Position numbers and translations under genes: made by a program. The notes under the pieces are model-generated. The model worked only from the letters and a program-made list of their open reading frames with translations, was not told the DNA's origin and did not search any database. From assembly GCA_031278605.1 (NCBI GenBank), contig JAITKB010000065.1, forward strand, positions 1 to 50,278: 50,278 nucleotides of DNA, in the 5' to 3' direction. Below, piece by piece: positions 8,115-16,584 of this stretch. Position 1 is the first letter of the stretch; every line of letters begins with the position of its first letter. Source of the stretch: Tannerellaceae bacterium. GTDB taxonomy: Bacteria; Bacteroidota; Bacteroidia; Bacteroidales; Tannerellaceae.

Positions 8115-9926
8115 TTACTCCCGGTACATGGCGTCAATCAGCCCGGCATGTTTCTCCATAATGACGCGGCGGCGGAGCTTGAGCGTATCGGTCAACTCCC
8201 TCGCTTCCATGGTGAAAGGGAAAGGCAGGAGTCGGAAACTCTTTATTTTTTCGTAAGACGCCAGATCCTTCTGATGCCCCTCCACGCGTGATTCCATCAG
8301 GCGGAGAATGGCCGGGTGTCGGATCAATTCCTCGTTGTCGGCACAGTTTATCCCCTTGTCCAGGGCATAGATGCGCAACATCTCAAAGTCGGGCACGATG
8401 AGGGCGCCTACGAATTTGCGTCGGTCGCCCGTTACGGCGATTTGCGCAATATACTTATCCTTGCTCATCAGGGCTTCAATGGCTTGCGGGGCGATATACT
8501 TCCCGTTGGAGGTTTTGTACAGGTCCTTGATGCGTTCGGTAAAGAAAAGCGTATCGCCATTGAGGCGTCCGGCGTCGCCGGTGCGAAAAAAACCATCCGG
8601 GGTAAAGGCCTCGGCATTGATTTCGGGGCGTTTGTAATAACCGGAGAAAACGGTCTTCCCCCGCACCAGGATCTCGTTGTGATTCTCCCGGTCTATCCGA
8701 ACCTCCACGCCGGGCATCACAACCCCGATGGAGCCCAGCGTAAAACCTTCCCTCGGACAAAACGAAACGGTAGCCGTGGTCTCGCTCAGCCCGTAACCAT
8801 AGGCCAAAGGGATGTTGACCGACTGCAAAAACACATTCACCTCGTCCGACAAAGGCGCCCCCGCCACCGGAAAAAGCACGCCCCGCTCAAGGCCCAGCAC
8901 CCTTTTCAGGGCAGCAAAAATCGTGCGGTCGTAAAACCCGAATTTCAGCCTTAGCCCAAGGGGAGCTTTGCGTCCTTTGTTCCTGTATTCCAGGTTGTGC
9001 CGACGTCCGGTTTCCACGGCGTCCCCGGCAATTTGCCTCAGAACATAAGGGAAGCCGGCGATTTTATCCTGCACGCCCGTATAAACCTTCTCCCAGAAAC
9101 GGGGAACGTTGCACATCATGGTCGGCCTCACCTCCGCGAGGGTTTGTTGAATCATCTTCGGATCGCGGTTAATGGCCACCGTCACCCCGTTGTACAGGCA
9201 GAGATACGTCCAGGCCTTTTCAAAAATATGCGTCAGGGGAAGGAAACACATCGAATGTTCCTTGTCCGTAATGACGGGCAGGCGGAGGCCGTGTATGCGC
9301 ATGGCCTCCATAAAGTTGGAATGATGCAAGACAACCCCTTTGGATTCGCCCGTGGTCCCCGAGGTATAGATAAGGGTCGCTACATCCTCGGCCGTGGCCG
9401 CCTTCATGCGCACGTTCACCGTTGTTTCGGCGTGTCCGTTGTCGCCCTGGTGAATGAAATCGTCGAAATACATCGACGTCTTATCCTCCGGATTCAGGCG
9501 TACGGCAGGGTCGAAAACAATCAACCGCTTCAAGCCCGGAAGGTTCTTCCGAACAATAAAGGCATGGTTGTACTGCAATTGTTCGCCCACAAACAAGGTG
9601 GAGATCTCCGCGTCCCGAACAATATAGGCTATCTGCGCCGGAGAGCTGGTGGCGTACATCGGCACGGGGATGGCCCGGTTGGCGTAGGCCGCGAAATCGG
9701 TAATCAGACACTGCGGCATGTTTTGCGCATACAGTCCGATGGTTTCCTTTTCCGCTATCCCCATTCCTGCCATGGCCTTGGCCGTAAGCAGGACAAGGTC
9801 GGAAAATTTGCGCCAGGAGATATTTTCCCATTTCCCGGTAGCTTCGTTACGGTATTTCAGCGCCGTGCGCCCGTTGTATTTGTTGGCTTGCCGGTGAATC
9901 AACTCGGCGTAATGTATTGCATTCAT
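8115..9926 (-). CDS. Long-chain fatty acid--CoA ligase (AMP-forming)
   Basis: 603-residue adenylate-forming enzyme that activates fatty acids to acyl-CoA. The AMP-binding P-loop YTSGTTGESKGV is complete, and the family motifs YGLSETT (adenine binding), GDAGRLNGD, and ERIKDLYKTSNGKYIAP follow in order, with length usual for FadD-like synthetases in Bacteroidetes. There is no signal peptide, so it is cytosolic or peripherally membrane bound. It is monocistronic on the minus strand, with a TAnnTTTG box just upstream (9963-9970). Its stop codon is about 20 bp from the inverted-repeat end of element B. The long plus-strand ORF 8997..10127 is its antisense shadow. Confidence 0.9.
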   Translation of the reverse strand: MNAIHYAELIHRQANKYNGRTALKYRNEATGKWENISWRKFSDLVLLTAKAMAGMGIAEKETIGLYAQNMPQCLITDFAAYANRAIPVPMYATSSPAQIAYIVRDAEISTLFVGEQLQYNHAFIVRKNLPGLKRLIVFDPAVRLNPEDKTSMYFDDFIHQGDNGHAETTVNVRMKAATAEDVATLIYTSGTTGESKGVVLHHSNFMEAMRIHGLRLPVITDKEHSMCFLPLTHIFEKAWTYLCLYNGVTVAINRDPKMIQQTLAEVRPTMMCNVPRFWEKVYTGVQDKIAGFPYVLRQIAGDAVETGRRHNLEYRNKGRKAPLGLRLKFGFYDRTIFAALKRVLGLERGVLFPVAGAPLSDEVNVFLQSVNIPLAYGYGLSETTATVSFCPREGFTLGSIGVVMPGVEVRIDRENHNEILVRGKTVFSGYYKRPEINAEAFTPDGFFRTGDAGRLNGDTLFFTERIKDLYKTSNGKYIAPQAIEALMSKDKYIAQIAVTGDRRKFVGALIVPDFEMLRIYALDKGINCADNEELIRHPAILRLMESRVEGHQKDLASYEKIKSFRLLPFPFTMEARELTDTLKLRRRVIMEKHAGLIDAMYRE

Positions 9927-9962
9927 TGGACAATATGTTATAAAACGTCAGACAATCTATCG

Positions 9963-9970
9963 CAAATGTA
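9963..9970 (-). promoter_or_regulatory. -7 box of the acyl-CoA ligase promoter (predicted)
   Basis: The minus strand reads TACATTTG, an exact TAnnTTTG match, 36 bp upstream of the ATG at 9926. No clear -33 element is visible. Confidence 0.45.
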
Positions 9971-10381
9971 CGGATTTTTTCCCCCGATGGCCGCCGCAGA
10001 AGGCTTTTTTGTCCTCCGGGGTGCAAAAGGTCTCTTCCCGCTTTCGGGCGAATGTCCGGTTTGTCGCCCGGGGGATCGGCGTCGAGCCGGGCTTTATCCG
10101 CACTGTTTCTATCTATTTGGTGCATGAATTTATAAGATATGGAATAAAATCACTACTTTTGATGTGTAGCATCCCGAAATGTGAATTATCGGGGCTTTTC
10201 CACCGGCGGTAGTCGTCCCGTTCGACCCATGCAGGATGGATTGTGCATAATTCCGGTAAATCCTTTCATAGAAAGTGAACGAAATTCGTAATTAGAGCTA
10301 AAAATGAAAAAAAAACGCGAATGTAGGAAAATTGAATATAGAATTGCGAGAATTGAATACAATTGTGCAGATGTAAGACCG
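9971..10381. other. Intergenic stretch without a convincing gene
   Basis: About 400 bp separate the ligase promoter from the fimbrial promoter. ORFs of 67-92 codons are called here, but none has a recognisable motif or start context. The left part is GC rich with a T-run (GGCTTTTTTG near 10000); the right part is AT rich. A second TAnnTTTG box (TACTTTTG, 10154-10161, plus strand) could give a long fimbrial leader. Near 10330-10370 the word AATTG recurs about every 10-12 bp. Confidence 0.5.
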
Positions 10382-10389
10382 TACATTTG
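10382..10389 (+). promoter_or_regulatory. -7 box of the fimbrial operon promoter (predicted)
   Basis: TACATTTG matches TAnnTTTG and lies 48 bp before the first fimbrial gene ATG. A TTG at 10363-10365 is 16 bp upstream, slightly short for a -33 element. Confidence 0.45.
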
Positions 10390-10437
10390 CAAATAAAATA
10401 AGTTGTCTTTTAAAAAAATAGCGTTTATTGAAAAGAA

Positions 10438-11052
10438 ATGAAAATGACGAATCAGAAAATGAATAAATTTTTTTCCCTCCTGTTACCTAGGATAGGTAAG
10501 AGATGGTATGTTTCGGTGATTCTTATGACTGTAATAGGTTTCCCGAACATTTCCGCTCAGCAAACAGGCGTGAAGTCAAACTTATTATACGACATAACAA
10601 CCACGGTAAATCTGGGCCTGGAAGTAGGCCTGGCGCCTCAATGGAGCATTGATTTGCCGGTGAATTACAATCCCTGGGATTTTGCCGGCGACAAGAAATT
10701 GAAACACTGGCTGATTCAACCGGAAATACGTTACTGGCTGTGCGAAAAATTTAGCGGCCATTTCTGGGGTTTGCATGTGCACATTGGCGCCTATAACCTA
10801 GGCGGTATATCCCAACTCGGATTGAAGAACTTCCGCTATGAGGGTAATCTCTACGGAGGCGGTATTTCCTACGGGTATCAATGGGTGCTGAACCCGCGCT
10901 GGAGCCTGGAAGCCACGCTGGGATTGGGCTACGCTTACCTCTCCCATGCGCAGTATCCCTGCGAAAAATGCGCCACCAAGCTTACCGACTCGACACGGAA
11001 CTATTTTGGCCCCACCAAAGCAGGCGTAAGTCTTATTTATATAATGAAGTGA
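10438..11052 (+). CDS. DUF3575 family protein, first gene of the fimbrial operon
   Basis: 204 residues with a signal peptide ending near NISAQ. The body (GVKSNLLYDITTTVNLGLEVGLAPQWSIDLPVNYNPWDF) is the DUF3575 signature. DUF3575 proteins look like small outer-membrane barrels and are usual first genes of Mfa-type fimbrial loci in Bacteroidales; their exact role is unknown. The start could also be the internal ATG at 10459 (MNKFFSLL). The DUF3868/OmpA gene begins 8 bp after the stop, consistent with one transcript. The upstream region holds a TAnnTTTG promoter box. Confidence 0.8.
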   Translation: MKMTNQKMNKFFSLLLPRIGKRWYVSVILMTVIGFPNISAQQTGVKSNLLYDITTTVNLGLEVGLAPQWSIDLPVNYNPWDFAGDKKLKHWLIQPEIRYWLCEKFSGHFWGLHVHIGAYNLGGISQLGLKNFRYEGNLYGGGISYGYQWVLNPRWSLEATLGLGYAYLSHAQYPCEKCATKLTDSTRNYFGPTKAGVSLIYIMK

Positions 11053-11060
11053 GCGGAGAA

Positions 11061-12554
11061 ATGAGAAGAGTGATAACAAAAATAATCGCAGGGCTTTTGC
11101 CCCTGGGCATGTGGATGACGCCACTTGCCGCCCAACGTATTTTTGAAGAGCGGATTCCCGTGAAGATACAGCAACTCAAACAGGTGGACGATTCGCTCCA
11201 ATTGGTTATGGAATTAGACCTAAGTCTGCTGACGATCGGAACGGAACGTTCCTTGTTGCTGACACCCGTAGTGATGGGAGCAAAAGGAGAAAAAATGGAG
11301 ATGCGCCCTTTACTGATTAACGGTAGCCAACGGCAGAAGGTCTTTTTGAGAAAGATAGAACTGGACAAAAAGCAAGCTCGCCGGGCAAAAGATGCATATT
11401 ACCGGGTGATCGGACTGGACAAGAACAGCCAAAAGGTGTATCGCTACAACCAGACTGTTGCGTTTGAGAAGTGGATGCAGGATGCACACATGCATATCGT
11501 TTCCGATTTGTGTGGTTGTGCGGGCTTTGAACCGCAGATTGCATCTGAAAAAGTGGCCGACAGAATCGTATTGGAAGGAAGGTATCCTTATCGGGTCATG
11601 CCCGGTGTAGCCTATCTGCGCCCGGAGGTAGAAACCCTAAAGGCCCGTAGCGAATCGAACAACGTCTTCCTGGACTTTGAAGTAGCACAGACGGAGATTA
11701 ATCCCTTCTTTGGTGATAACCCGCGCGAATTGGCTAAAATAGAATCCATCCTGAAAGAATTGCGCAGCGATGCCAATCTTCAGGTGACCGGAGTGACAAT
11801 TACCGGTTTTGCCTCTCCCGAAGGGAATGTGCAGATGAATAATCAACTTTCCCACAACCGGGCGGAAGCGTTACGCAACTACCTCTCCAGGCGAAGCAGT
11901 ATCCCCCCCTATTTATACCGTATAGGCAACGGTGGGGAAGACTGGGAGGAACTGACCCGGATGGTGCAGAATTCCTATATCGAGCCCAAAGGCGCCATCG
12001 TGTCGATTATCCGGACTTCCTTCGGTGATGCACGCAAAGAACGCCTTAAGGCTTTGGGTGGAGGCGCTGTCTATCAACGATTGTTGCAGGAGTTTTATCC
12101 CAGACTGCGCCGCGTGGTGAGCCGGATAGAATATACCGTAAGGGGATTCAATATCGAAGAGGCCAAACAAATTATCAAGGTACATCCCCAGCAACTTAGC
12201 CTGAATGAGATGTTCCTCTTGGCAAATACCTATCCCGAAGGAAGTAAGGAATTTATATCTGTGTTTGAAACCGCCGTACGTATATTCCCCAACGACCCGG
12301 TAGCCAACTTGAATGCTGCCGCATCGGCTTTATTGGCGAAAGACTTGGTAAATGCAGAGCGTTATCTGCAAAAGGCAAAGAAAAATACGCCGGCCTATTA
12401 CAATAATTTAGGCGTATTGAGTATGATGCAGAACAACTATGCAAGAGCCAAAAATTTGTTCCGGCGTGCCGCCGAAGACAAACTGGAGGTGGCGCTGAGA
12501 AACCTGGACGAATTGCATAAAAAAGAAGAAGCCGATAAATTATTGGTTAATTAA
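11061..12554 (+). CDS. DUF3868 / OmpA-like domain protein of the fimbrial operon
   Basis: The ORF track opens at 10881, but the ATG at 11061 is the likely start: it follows the DUF3575 stop by 8 bp and begins a proper signal peptide (MRRVITKIIAGLLPLGMWMTPLAAQ). The 497-residue product has an N-terminal DUF3868-like region (about 25-180). A middle OmpA-like peptidoglycan-binding region follows, with GFASPEGNVQMNNQLSHNRAEALRNYL recognisable. The C-terminus has TPR-like helices (PNDPVANLNAAASALLAKDLVNAERYL). It probably links the outer membrane to the cell wall near the fimbrial assembly site; this is inferred from domain order and context. Confidence 0.82.
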   Translation: MRRVITKIIAGLLPLGMWMTPLAAQRIFEERIPVKIQQLKQVDDSLQLVMELDLSLLTIGTERSLLLTPVVMGAKGEKMEMRPLLINGSQRQKVFLRKIELDKKQARRAKDAYYRVIGLDKNSQKVYRYNQTVAFEKWMQDAHMHIVSDLCGCAGFEPQIASEKVADRIVLEGRYPYRVMPGVAYLRPEVETLKARSESNNVFLDFEVAQTEINPFFGDNPRELAKIESILKELRSDANLQVTGVTITGFASPEGNVQMNNQLSHNRAEALRNYLSRRSSIPPYLYRIGNGGEDWEELTRMVQNSYIEPKGAIVSIIRTSFGDARKERLKALGGGAVYQRLLQEFYPRLRRVVSRIEYTVRGFNIEEAKQIIKVHPQQLSLNEMFLLANTYPEGSKEFISVFETAVRIFPNDPVANLNAAASALLAKDLVNAERYLQKAKKNTPAYYNNLGVLSMMQNNYARAKNLFRRAAEDKLEVALRNLDELHKKEEADKLLVN

Positions 12555-12614
12555 TATAAACTATTTATAAAAGAGAAATTAAAAGTAAACTAATTCTAAT
12601 TGATGTATTTAAAA

Positions 12615-13997
12615 ATGACTAAAATGAAACAGACATTTAAATTTTTTGTTGCAATCGCAACCATCGCAGTCGGTATGACCGCTTGTTCCTCCGAGGAAAT
12701 TATTTCCACAGTTCCCACACTTCAGCCTACAACTGAACGTGGCAGTCTGACGATTACTATCAACAACAAGGCTACCACCAAAGCTGTTGATGATTCGAAT
12801 GCCGTAGATGCCGAAATAGCAATTAATAAAATCAGCTTATTTATTTTCGGCTCGGCTACAGAAGCTGAAGCGGATACTATATTTACGACTACGAATCCTA
12901 ATCCTTTTACGGAAAATGGTGATAATAGCTACAACGCCACCTTCTACAACGCTCCTATCGGTAGTAAGTCTGTGTACGTTGGGGTGAATTTGCCACAGGG
13001 CCTTCACGACGATATTAAAACGAAGGGTGTGGCCGCCGTCTACGAGTTGAAGACTCTGACTGAATTGCAGGCGCTTTATCCTGCTTCCGGTGGATTCCCG
13101 ATGTTCAGTGACGAAACAAAGTCACCTGTAACGACTATTGCACAAAAGACGGGAACAGAGGTGAATGTGGATGTGAAACGTTTCGTTGCCAAGGTAACGC
13201 TTGAAACCAGTAAAACTTTTGAGGATGAGGCTGTCAAAAAAACAGCCAACGGTATGACGGTGGATGCCACTCTTAAGTTTGCCATGGGGCAGATAAATAC
13301 GAAATTCTTCCCATTCCCTCAAAAAGTGGGGAGCTACTACCTTGACCCCAACTACAGTGCGGTGATTACGAACAATACACTTAGTTATGCGACAGACTTT
13401 ATCTCCGGATGGACGTACGATTTCAAAAACAATTCGACTTGGGCCGCTAATGCTTTTGATGATTTCAAAGAAGTAACCACCTCATCAAATACGAGTGACA
13501 TCATGTCCTTTGCGCCAGCCTATGTACTTGAAAATACAAATGAACAGAAGCTGAAAGGCGAATTGACCTATGCCCTGGTAAGCGCAAAATTCACGCCTGA
13601 GTTTACTCATTCCTATGCAAACTCCCAAGTTACAGCTACCACAAACACGGCGAAAGATATTAGTAAACTCTATGTCTTTAACAATGGGGGTACCTATTAT
13701 TACTTTACGGACAAAACTGAAGCAGATCTTTATCAAACAGATAAGGGATTAGACTATAAGGAATATACCGATTGCACTTGCTTCTATCGCGTATTCCTGA
13801 ATCCTGGTGAGAAGTATAATGTGTATAGAAACGATTATTATAGAGTAACGGTTGAACAGGTTGTCCGTTTGGGAGAACCCCTTCCTGAGCTGGAAGATCC
13901 TACGCTCGAAATAGGTGGTACTGCCGCCCTCAAAGTAAATATCGATGTTCAACAATGGCAATTGAAAACTCAAGACGCCTCGTTGGGTAAAGACTAA
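12615..13997 (+). CDS. Mfa1-like major fimbrillin precursor (lipoprotein)
   Basis: About 460 residues. The track begins at a TTG at 12600; the ATGs at 12615 or 12624 (MKQTFKFF) are more credible. A lipobox (GMTAC|SSEE) shows export as a lipoprotein. Downstream, TTERGSLTITINN provides an arginine where type V fimbrillins are cut by a gingipain-like protease to free the donor strand. The C-terminal end (ALKVNIDVQQWQLKTQDASLG) is characteristic of Mfa1 family major subunits. Polymerises into the fimbrial shaft by strand exchange. A strong hairpin terminator directly follows, so this mRNA is probably made in excess over the accessory genes. The gene is AT richer than the later genes of the operon. 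Confidence 0.85.
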   Translation: MTKMKQTFKFFVAIATIAVGMTACSSEEIISTVPTLQPTTERGSLTITINNKATTKAVDDSNAVDAEIAINKISLFIFGSATEAEADTIFTTTNPNPFTENGDNSYNATFYNAPIGSKSVYVGVNLPQGLHDDIKTKGVAAVYELKTLTELQALYPASGGFPMFSDETKSPVTTIAQKTGTEVNVDVKRFVAKVTLETSKTFEDEAVKKTANGMTVDATLKFAMGQINTKFFPFPQKVGSYYLDPNYSAVITNNTLSYATDFISGWTYDFKNNSTWAANAFDDFKEVTTSSNTSDIMSFAPAYVLENTNEQKLKGELTYALVSAKFTPEFTHSYANSQVTATTNTAKDISKLYVFNNGGTYYYFTDKTEADLYQTDKGLDYKEYTDCTCFYRVFLNPGEKYNVYRNDYYRVTVEQVVRLGEPLPELEDPTLEIGGTAALKVNIDVQQWQLKTQDASLGKD

Positions 13998-14024
13998 TAA
14001 AAAGCATAAATGATGTGTTTATGC

Positions 14025-14061
14025 GCAGACAAAGGCAAAGCCTTGCCTTTGTCTGCATTTT
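14025..14061 (+). terminator. Strong stem-loop terminator between fimbrillin and anchor genes
   Basis: A perfect 14-bp stem (GCAGACAAAGGCAA / TTGCCTTTGTCTGC) with a 4-nt loop AGCC is followed by ATTTT. It lies 27 bp after the major fimbrillin stop. As an intrinsic, probably partial, terminator it would keep downstream anchor and tip transcripts low relative to the shaft subunit. Confidence 0.75.
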
Positions 14062-14111
14062 AAACTCAATAATCCGACAGAGGGTATTAAAAAAGTTGAA
14101 CAAAAAAGATA

Positions 14112-15071
14112 ATGAAGCAAACACATTATATCTATGTTTTTCTGCTGTTACTGGTATCGGCGACATTCCCGTCCTGCATCCAGGACAATTTATCGGATTG
14201 CATATCCGATAAGCGGATTTACTTTAACTACGAGCAATCCCTACTTTCACAAAAAAGCAAGGGGATAGACCCTGATGATATTGCGCGGATGAATTTGTTT
14301 GTTTTTGACGAAAACGGCCTGTTTATAAAAGAATACGTAGATGAAACGCCACAGATAGGGCCGGACTATTTTATGACTGTAACGGATCTGAAATCCGGAT
14401 ATTACCGATTTGTTGCCTGGGGGAATTTGAAGGAGCATTATGCCATATCATCTGCTCTCATAGCGGGACAAACCACATTCGAGGAACTTCGGATTTCTCT
14501 GGAATGTATAAAAAACGATGAGGTGGAAGACGAGCTTACTTCCTTGTTTTTTGCCACACACACAGGAAACAACACCATAGAGGTCCTGCAAATGAACAAT
14601 CAGTTCATACGTTTGGATCTCGTGAAAAATACCTATAAGATTAATATGACGGTTTCCGGTATGGATTCTACCCTTACTGCGAAATATGATTACAAGGTAA
14701 ATATTGCCGATAACAACGGTATATACAAATTCGACAATGACTTTGCCGCTTGCCGGGATTTTGTCTATACTCAGCCTTGTACAATAAACAAGGAACAGAA
14801 TGGGGACTTGGAATCCTCTATAACCGTTTTGCGTCTCACCGCCGACAGGCAACCCTTGCTGAGTTTGGTAAACAAACAAACCGGAGAGGTCGTTGTGAAG
14901 GAAAACCTGGTGGAATTGATTCAGGCAGTCAATGAAATGGGCGCTTCCATAGATTTTAAAAAGACGTATGAATTTGATATCAGATATGAATTGAACCGAA
15001 ACTCCCCCGCGATTATTGTTATTTATGTCAATGGATGGAAGTTGATAAGGCAATCCGGGGAATTGAATTGA
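14112..15071 (+). CDS. FimB/Mfa2 family fimbrial anchor lipoprotein
   Basis: 319 residues with a lipoprotein signal (VSATFPSC|IQDNLSDC). Its order directly after the fimbrillin, the paired early cysteines, and the pattern ARMNLFVFDENGLFIKEY with KSGYYRFVAWGN match FimB/Mfa2 anchor subunits. These stay in the outer membrane and end polymerisation, setting fimbrial length. The C-terminus ends inside a (AATTG)5 repeat, and the stop is reached within its first two units, so unit number would not change the protein. The gene is AT rich, like the fimbrillin, and unlike the later genes. Confidence 0.82.
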   Translation: MKQTHYIYVFLLLLVSATFPSCIQDNLSDCISDKRIYFNYEQSLLSQKSKGIDPDDIARMNLFVFDENGLFIKEYVDETPQIGPDYFMTVTDLKSGYYRFVAWGNLKEHYAISSALIAGQTTFEELRISLECIKNDEVEDELTSLFFATHTGNNTIEVLQMNNQFIRLDLVKNTYKINMTVSGMDSTLTAKYDYKVNIADNNGIYKFDNDFAACRDFVYTQPCTINKEQNGDLESSITVLRLTADRQPLLSLVNKQTGEVVVKENLVELIQAVNEMGASIDFKKTYEFDIRYELNRNSPAIIVIYVNGWKLIRQSGELN

Positions 15072-15085
15072 ATTGAATTGAATTG
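15061..15085. repeat. Simple sequence repeat (AATTG)5
   Basis: Five perfect tandem AATTG units straddle the stop codon of the anchor gene, 28 bp before the next ATG (15114). Gain or loss of a unit would change the spacing to the next start by 5 bp without altering the anchor protein, because the stop lies in the first units. Confidence 0.9.
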
Positions 15086-15113
15086 AAACCAAAGAAAGAA
15101 AAAGTTAGTAGTT

Positions 15114-16583
15114 ATGTCTCGTATTTTGTATTGTATGTTATGCTGTATCCTCCTTTTCCTTGGAGTAGATACGGGATGTGTTCGGGAGGAGAAAATTATT
15201 ATCCCTCCTTTACCGCCCAAGGGGATGATTACCCTTTATTTCAGAGACGCCAGCCGATTGGCTACGCGTACATTGAACGACAGCCTGGAGAGTATCGTTC
15301 GAACGATCGACCTGTTGGCATTCAAGAAAGTATATACCCAACTGGAGTTTGACTATCACATTCCTGTCAAGGAGTCGGACATACGTGGTGTAGTCGGCGA
15401 TTATACGAAAAAGGAATTTACGGTTACGGTAGAGAACAACAACGACTACTACCGCTATGTTCTCCTGGCTAATGCCCGGAAGGAAATTACGGCTTACATG
15501 GCTTCGGGCGTGCATCAGGGTGAGCCAAAGGACAGTTTCCTGATGCATATCGTAAGCGAGAACACCGGTTTGTGGAGTACGGATATTACGAATCCGCAAT
15601 ATCGCTACATACCCATGTGCGGAGAGAGTGTTGGGGAGAAAACCGTTGCGCAGTTGGATGGCAATGAGATCGAACTCTATCGCAGCCTGGCCCGGGTGGA
15701 TGTGAAAGTGGATGCGGGTCTTTCCTTTGAGTTGAAAGAAATCTATGTGTATAACCGATCGGCCTGCGGACGCATTGCCCCCGATCCGGCCATGTGGGAT
15801 GCTACGCAAAAGAGATTCATTGCGCCTTCGTTGCCGAAGAATCTGACCATCACGGACACGCCGACCCAGACAAACATTGCGGCCTATCCGGTGGCGAGCA
15901 ACTCCTTTGTGCACGAGATTTACCTGTATGAAACGCAAGAGCAGAACACCCAGGGGTATGCGAAAGCGACCTGTTTGGTGTTGGGGGGGATGTACCAGGG
16001 CAAGATGAACTATTACCGTGTGGACTTTTCCGAGATACAGCATCCGCCCTCGGAGCCTGTCTTGCCTCCCGGCTGGATGGAAGACTCCATTCCGCCTACC
16101 TCCGGCGAGGGGGGAGGAGGCGTCTTGGGAGCGGGAGACGCTTATCATCCGCTGATCCGGAACTACCATTACGAAGTGGCCATTACGGGCATCAAGGGCA
16201 ATGGCTCCGATACGCCGAAAGAGGCATTGACGAATCTCAACAAGCAGTTGAGGTCCGAACTCCTGACATGGAATAACCAGAACCGGAACATCATCATAGA
16301 CAACAACGCCTATAGCCTGACCCTGACGCCTTCCACGGTGACCATTTCCCGGACCCAGGCCGGCCTTGTCTCCTTCGGCACGAATTATCCCAATCCCACC
16401 TGGGGCTTGGGGGAACCTTCTGCGGACTGGTTTGAATGTCGTTTGCAGGGAGATAAAGTCCAGGTGACTTATAAGTCTTCCGCCGCCTTGCCGCCTTCGG
16501 GGAGCGAGGGGTATTTCCGCTTGCGGCTGATGAACGGGAGCACGCTGAAAGTGAGTCAACAAATCAAGGTTATCTTCCATTGA
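15114..16583 (+). CDS. Fimbrial accessory/tip lipoprotein 1 (Mfa-like)
   Basis: 489 residues with a lipoprotein signal (LGVDTGC|VREEK). The body (ESIVRTIDLLAFKK..., RYIPMCGESVGEK..., ELYRSLARVDVKVD) follows the fimbrillin-like pattern: a short beta-sandwich beginning with a VDLLAF strand, then the PMYGE/MCGES and RSLARVDV motifs. A Gly/Pro-rich linker (TSGEGGGGVLGAG) precedes HPLIRNYHYEVAITGIKGNG. The C-terminal 90 residues resemble a BACON-type Ig-like domain. The next gene has the same architecture and starts 1 bp after this stop, so the two are tandem paralogs and translationally close. They are likely minor or tip subunits comparable to Mfa3/Mfa4 by position. Confidence 0.75.
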   Translation: MSRILYCMLCCILLFLGVDTGCVREEKIIIPPLPPKGMITLYFRDASRLATRTLNDSLESIVRTIDLLAFKKVYTQLEFDYHIPVKESDIRGVVGDYTKKEFTVTVENNNDYYRYVLLANARKEITAYMASGVHQGEPKDSFLMHIVSENTGLWSTDITNPQYRYIPMCGESVGEKTVAQLDGNEIELYRSLARVDVKVDAGLSFELKEIYVYNRSACGRIAPDPAMWDATQKRFIAPSLPKNLTITDTPTQTNIAAYPVASNSFVHEIYLYETQEQNTQGYAKATCLVLGGMYQGKMNYYRVDFSEIQHPPSEPVLPPGWMEDSIPPTSGEGGGGVLGAGDAYHPLIRNYHYEVAITGIKGNGSDTPKEALTNLNKQLRSELLTWNNQNRNIIIDNNAYSLTLTPSTVTISRTQAGLVSFGTNYPNPTWGLGEPSADWFECRLQGDKVQVTYKSSAALPPSGSEGYFRLRLMNGSTLKVSQQIKVIFH

Positions 16584-16584
16584 A

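Noticed and set aside
7735-8291. Cysteine/histidine-rich ORFs (GKIFCALRQNF-type repeats) at 7.7-8.3 kb and again at 19.9-20.4 kb
   Set aside because: They are six-frame translations of the same 22-bp DNA repeat in different frames and strands; the peptide repetition comes from the DNA element, and there is no independent coding evidence.
9847-10212. ORFs of 67-92 codons in the gap before the fimbrial operon
   Set aside because: No recognisable motif, no start context, and overlap with the predicted ligase promoter.
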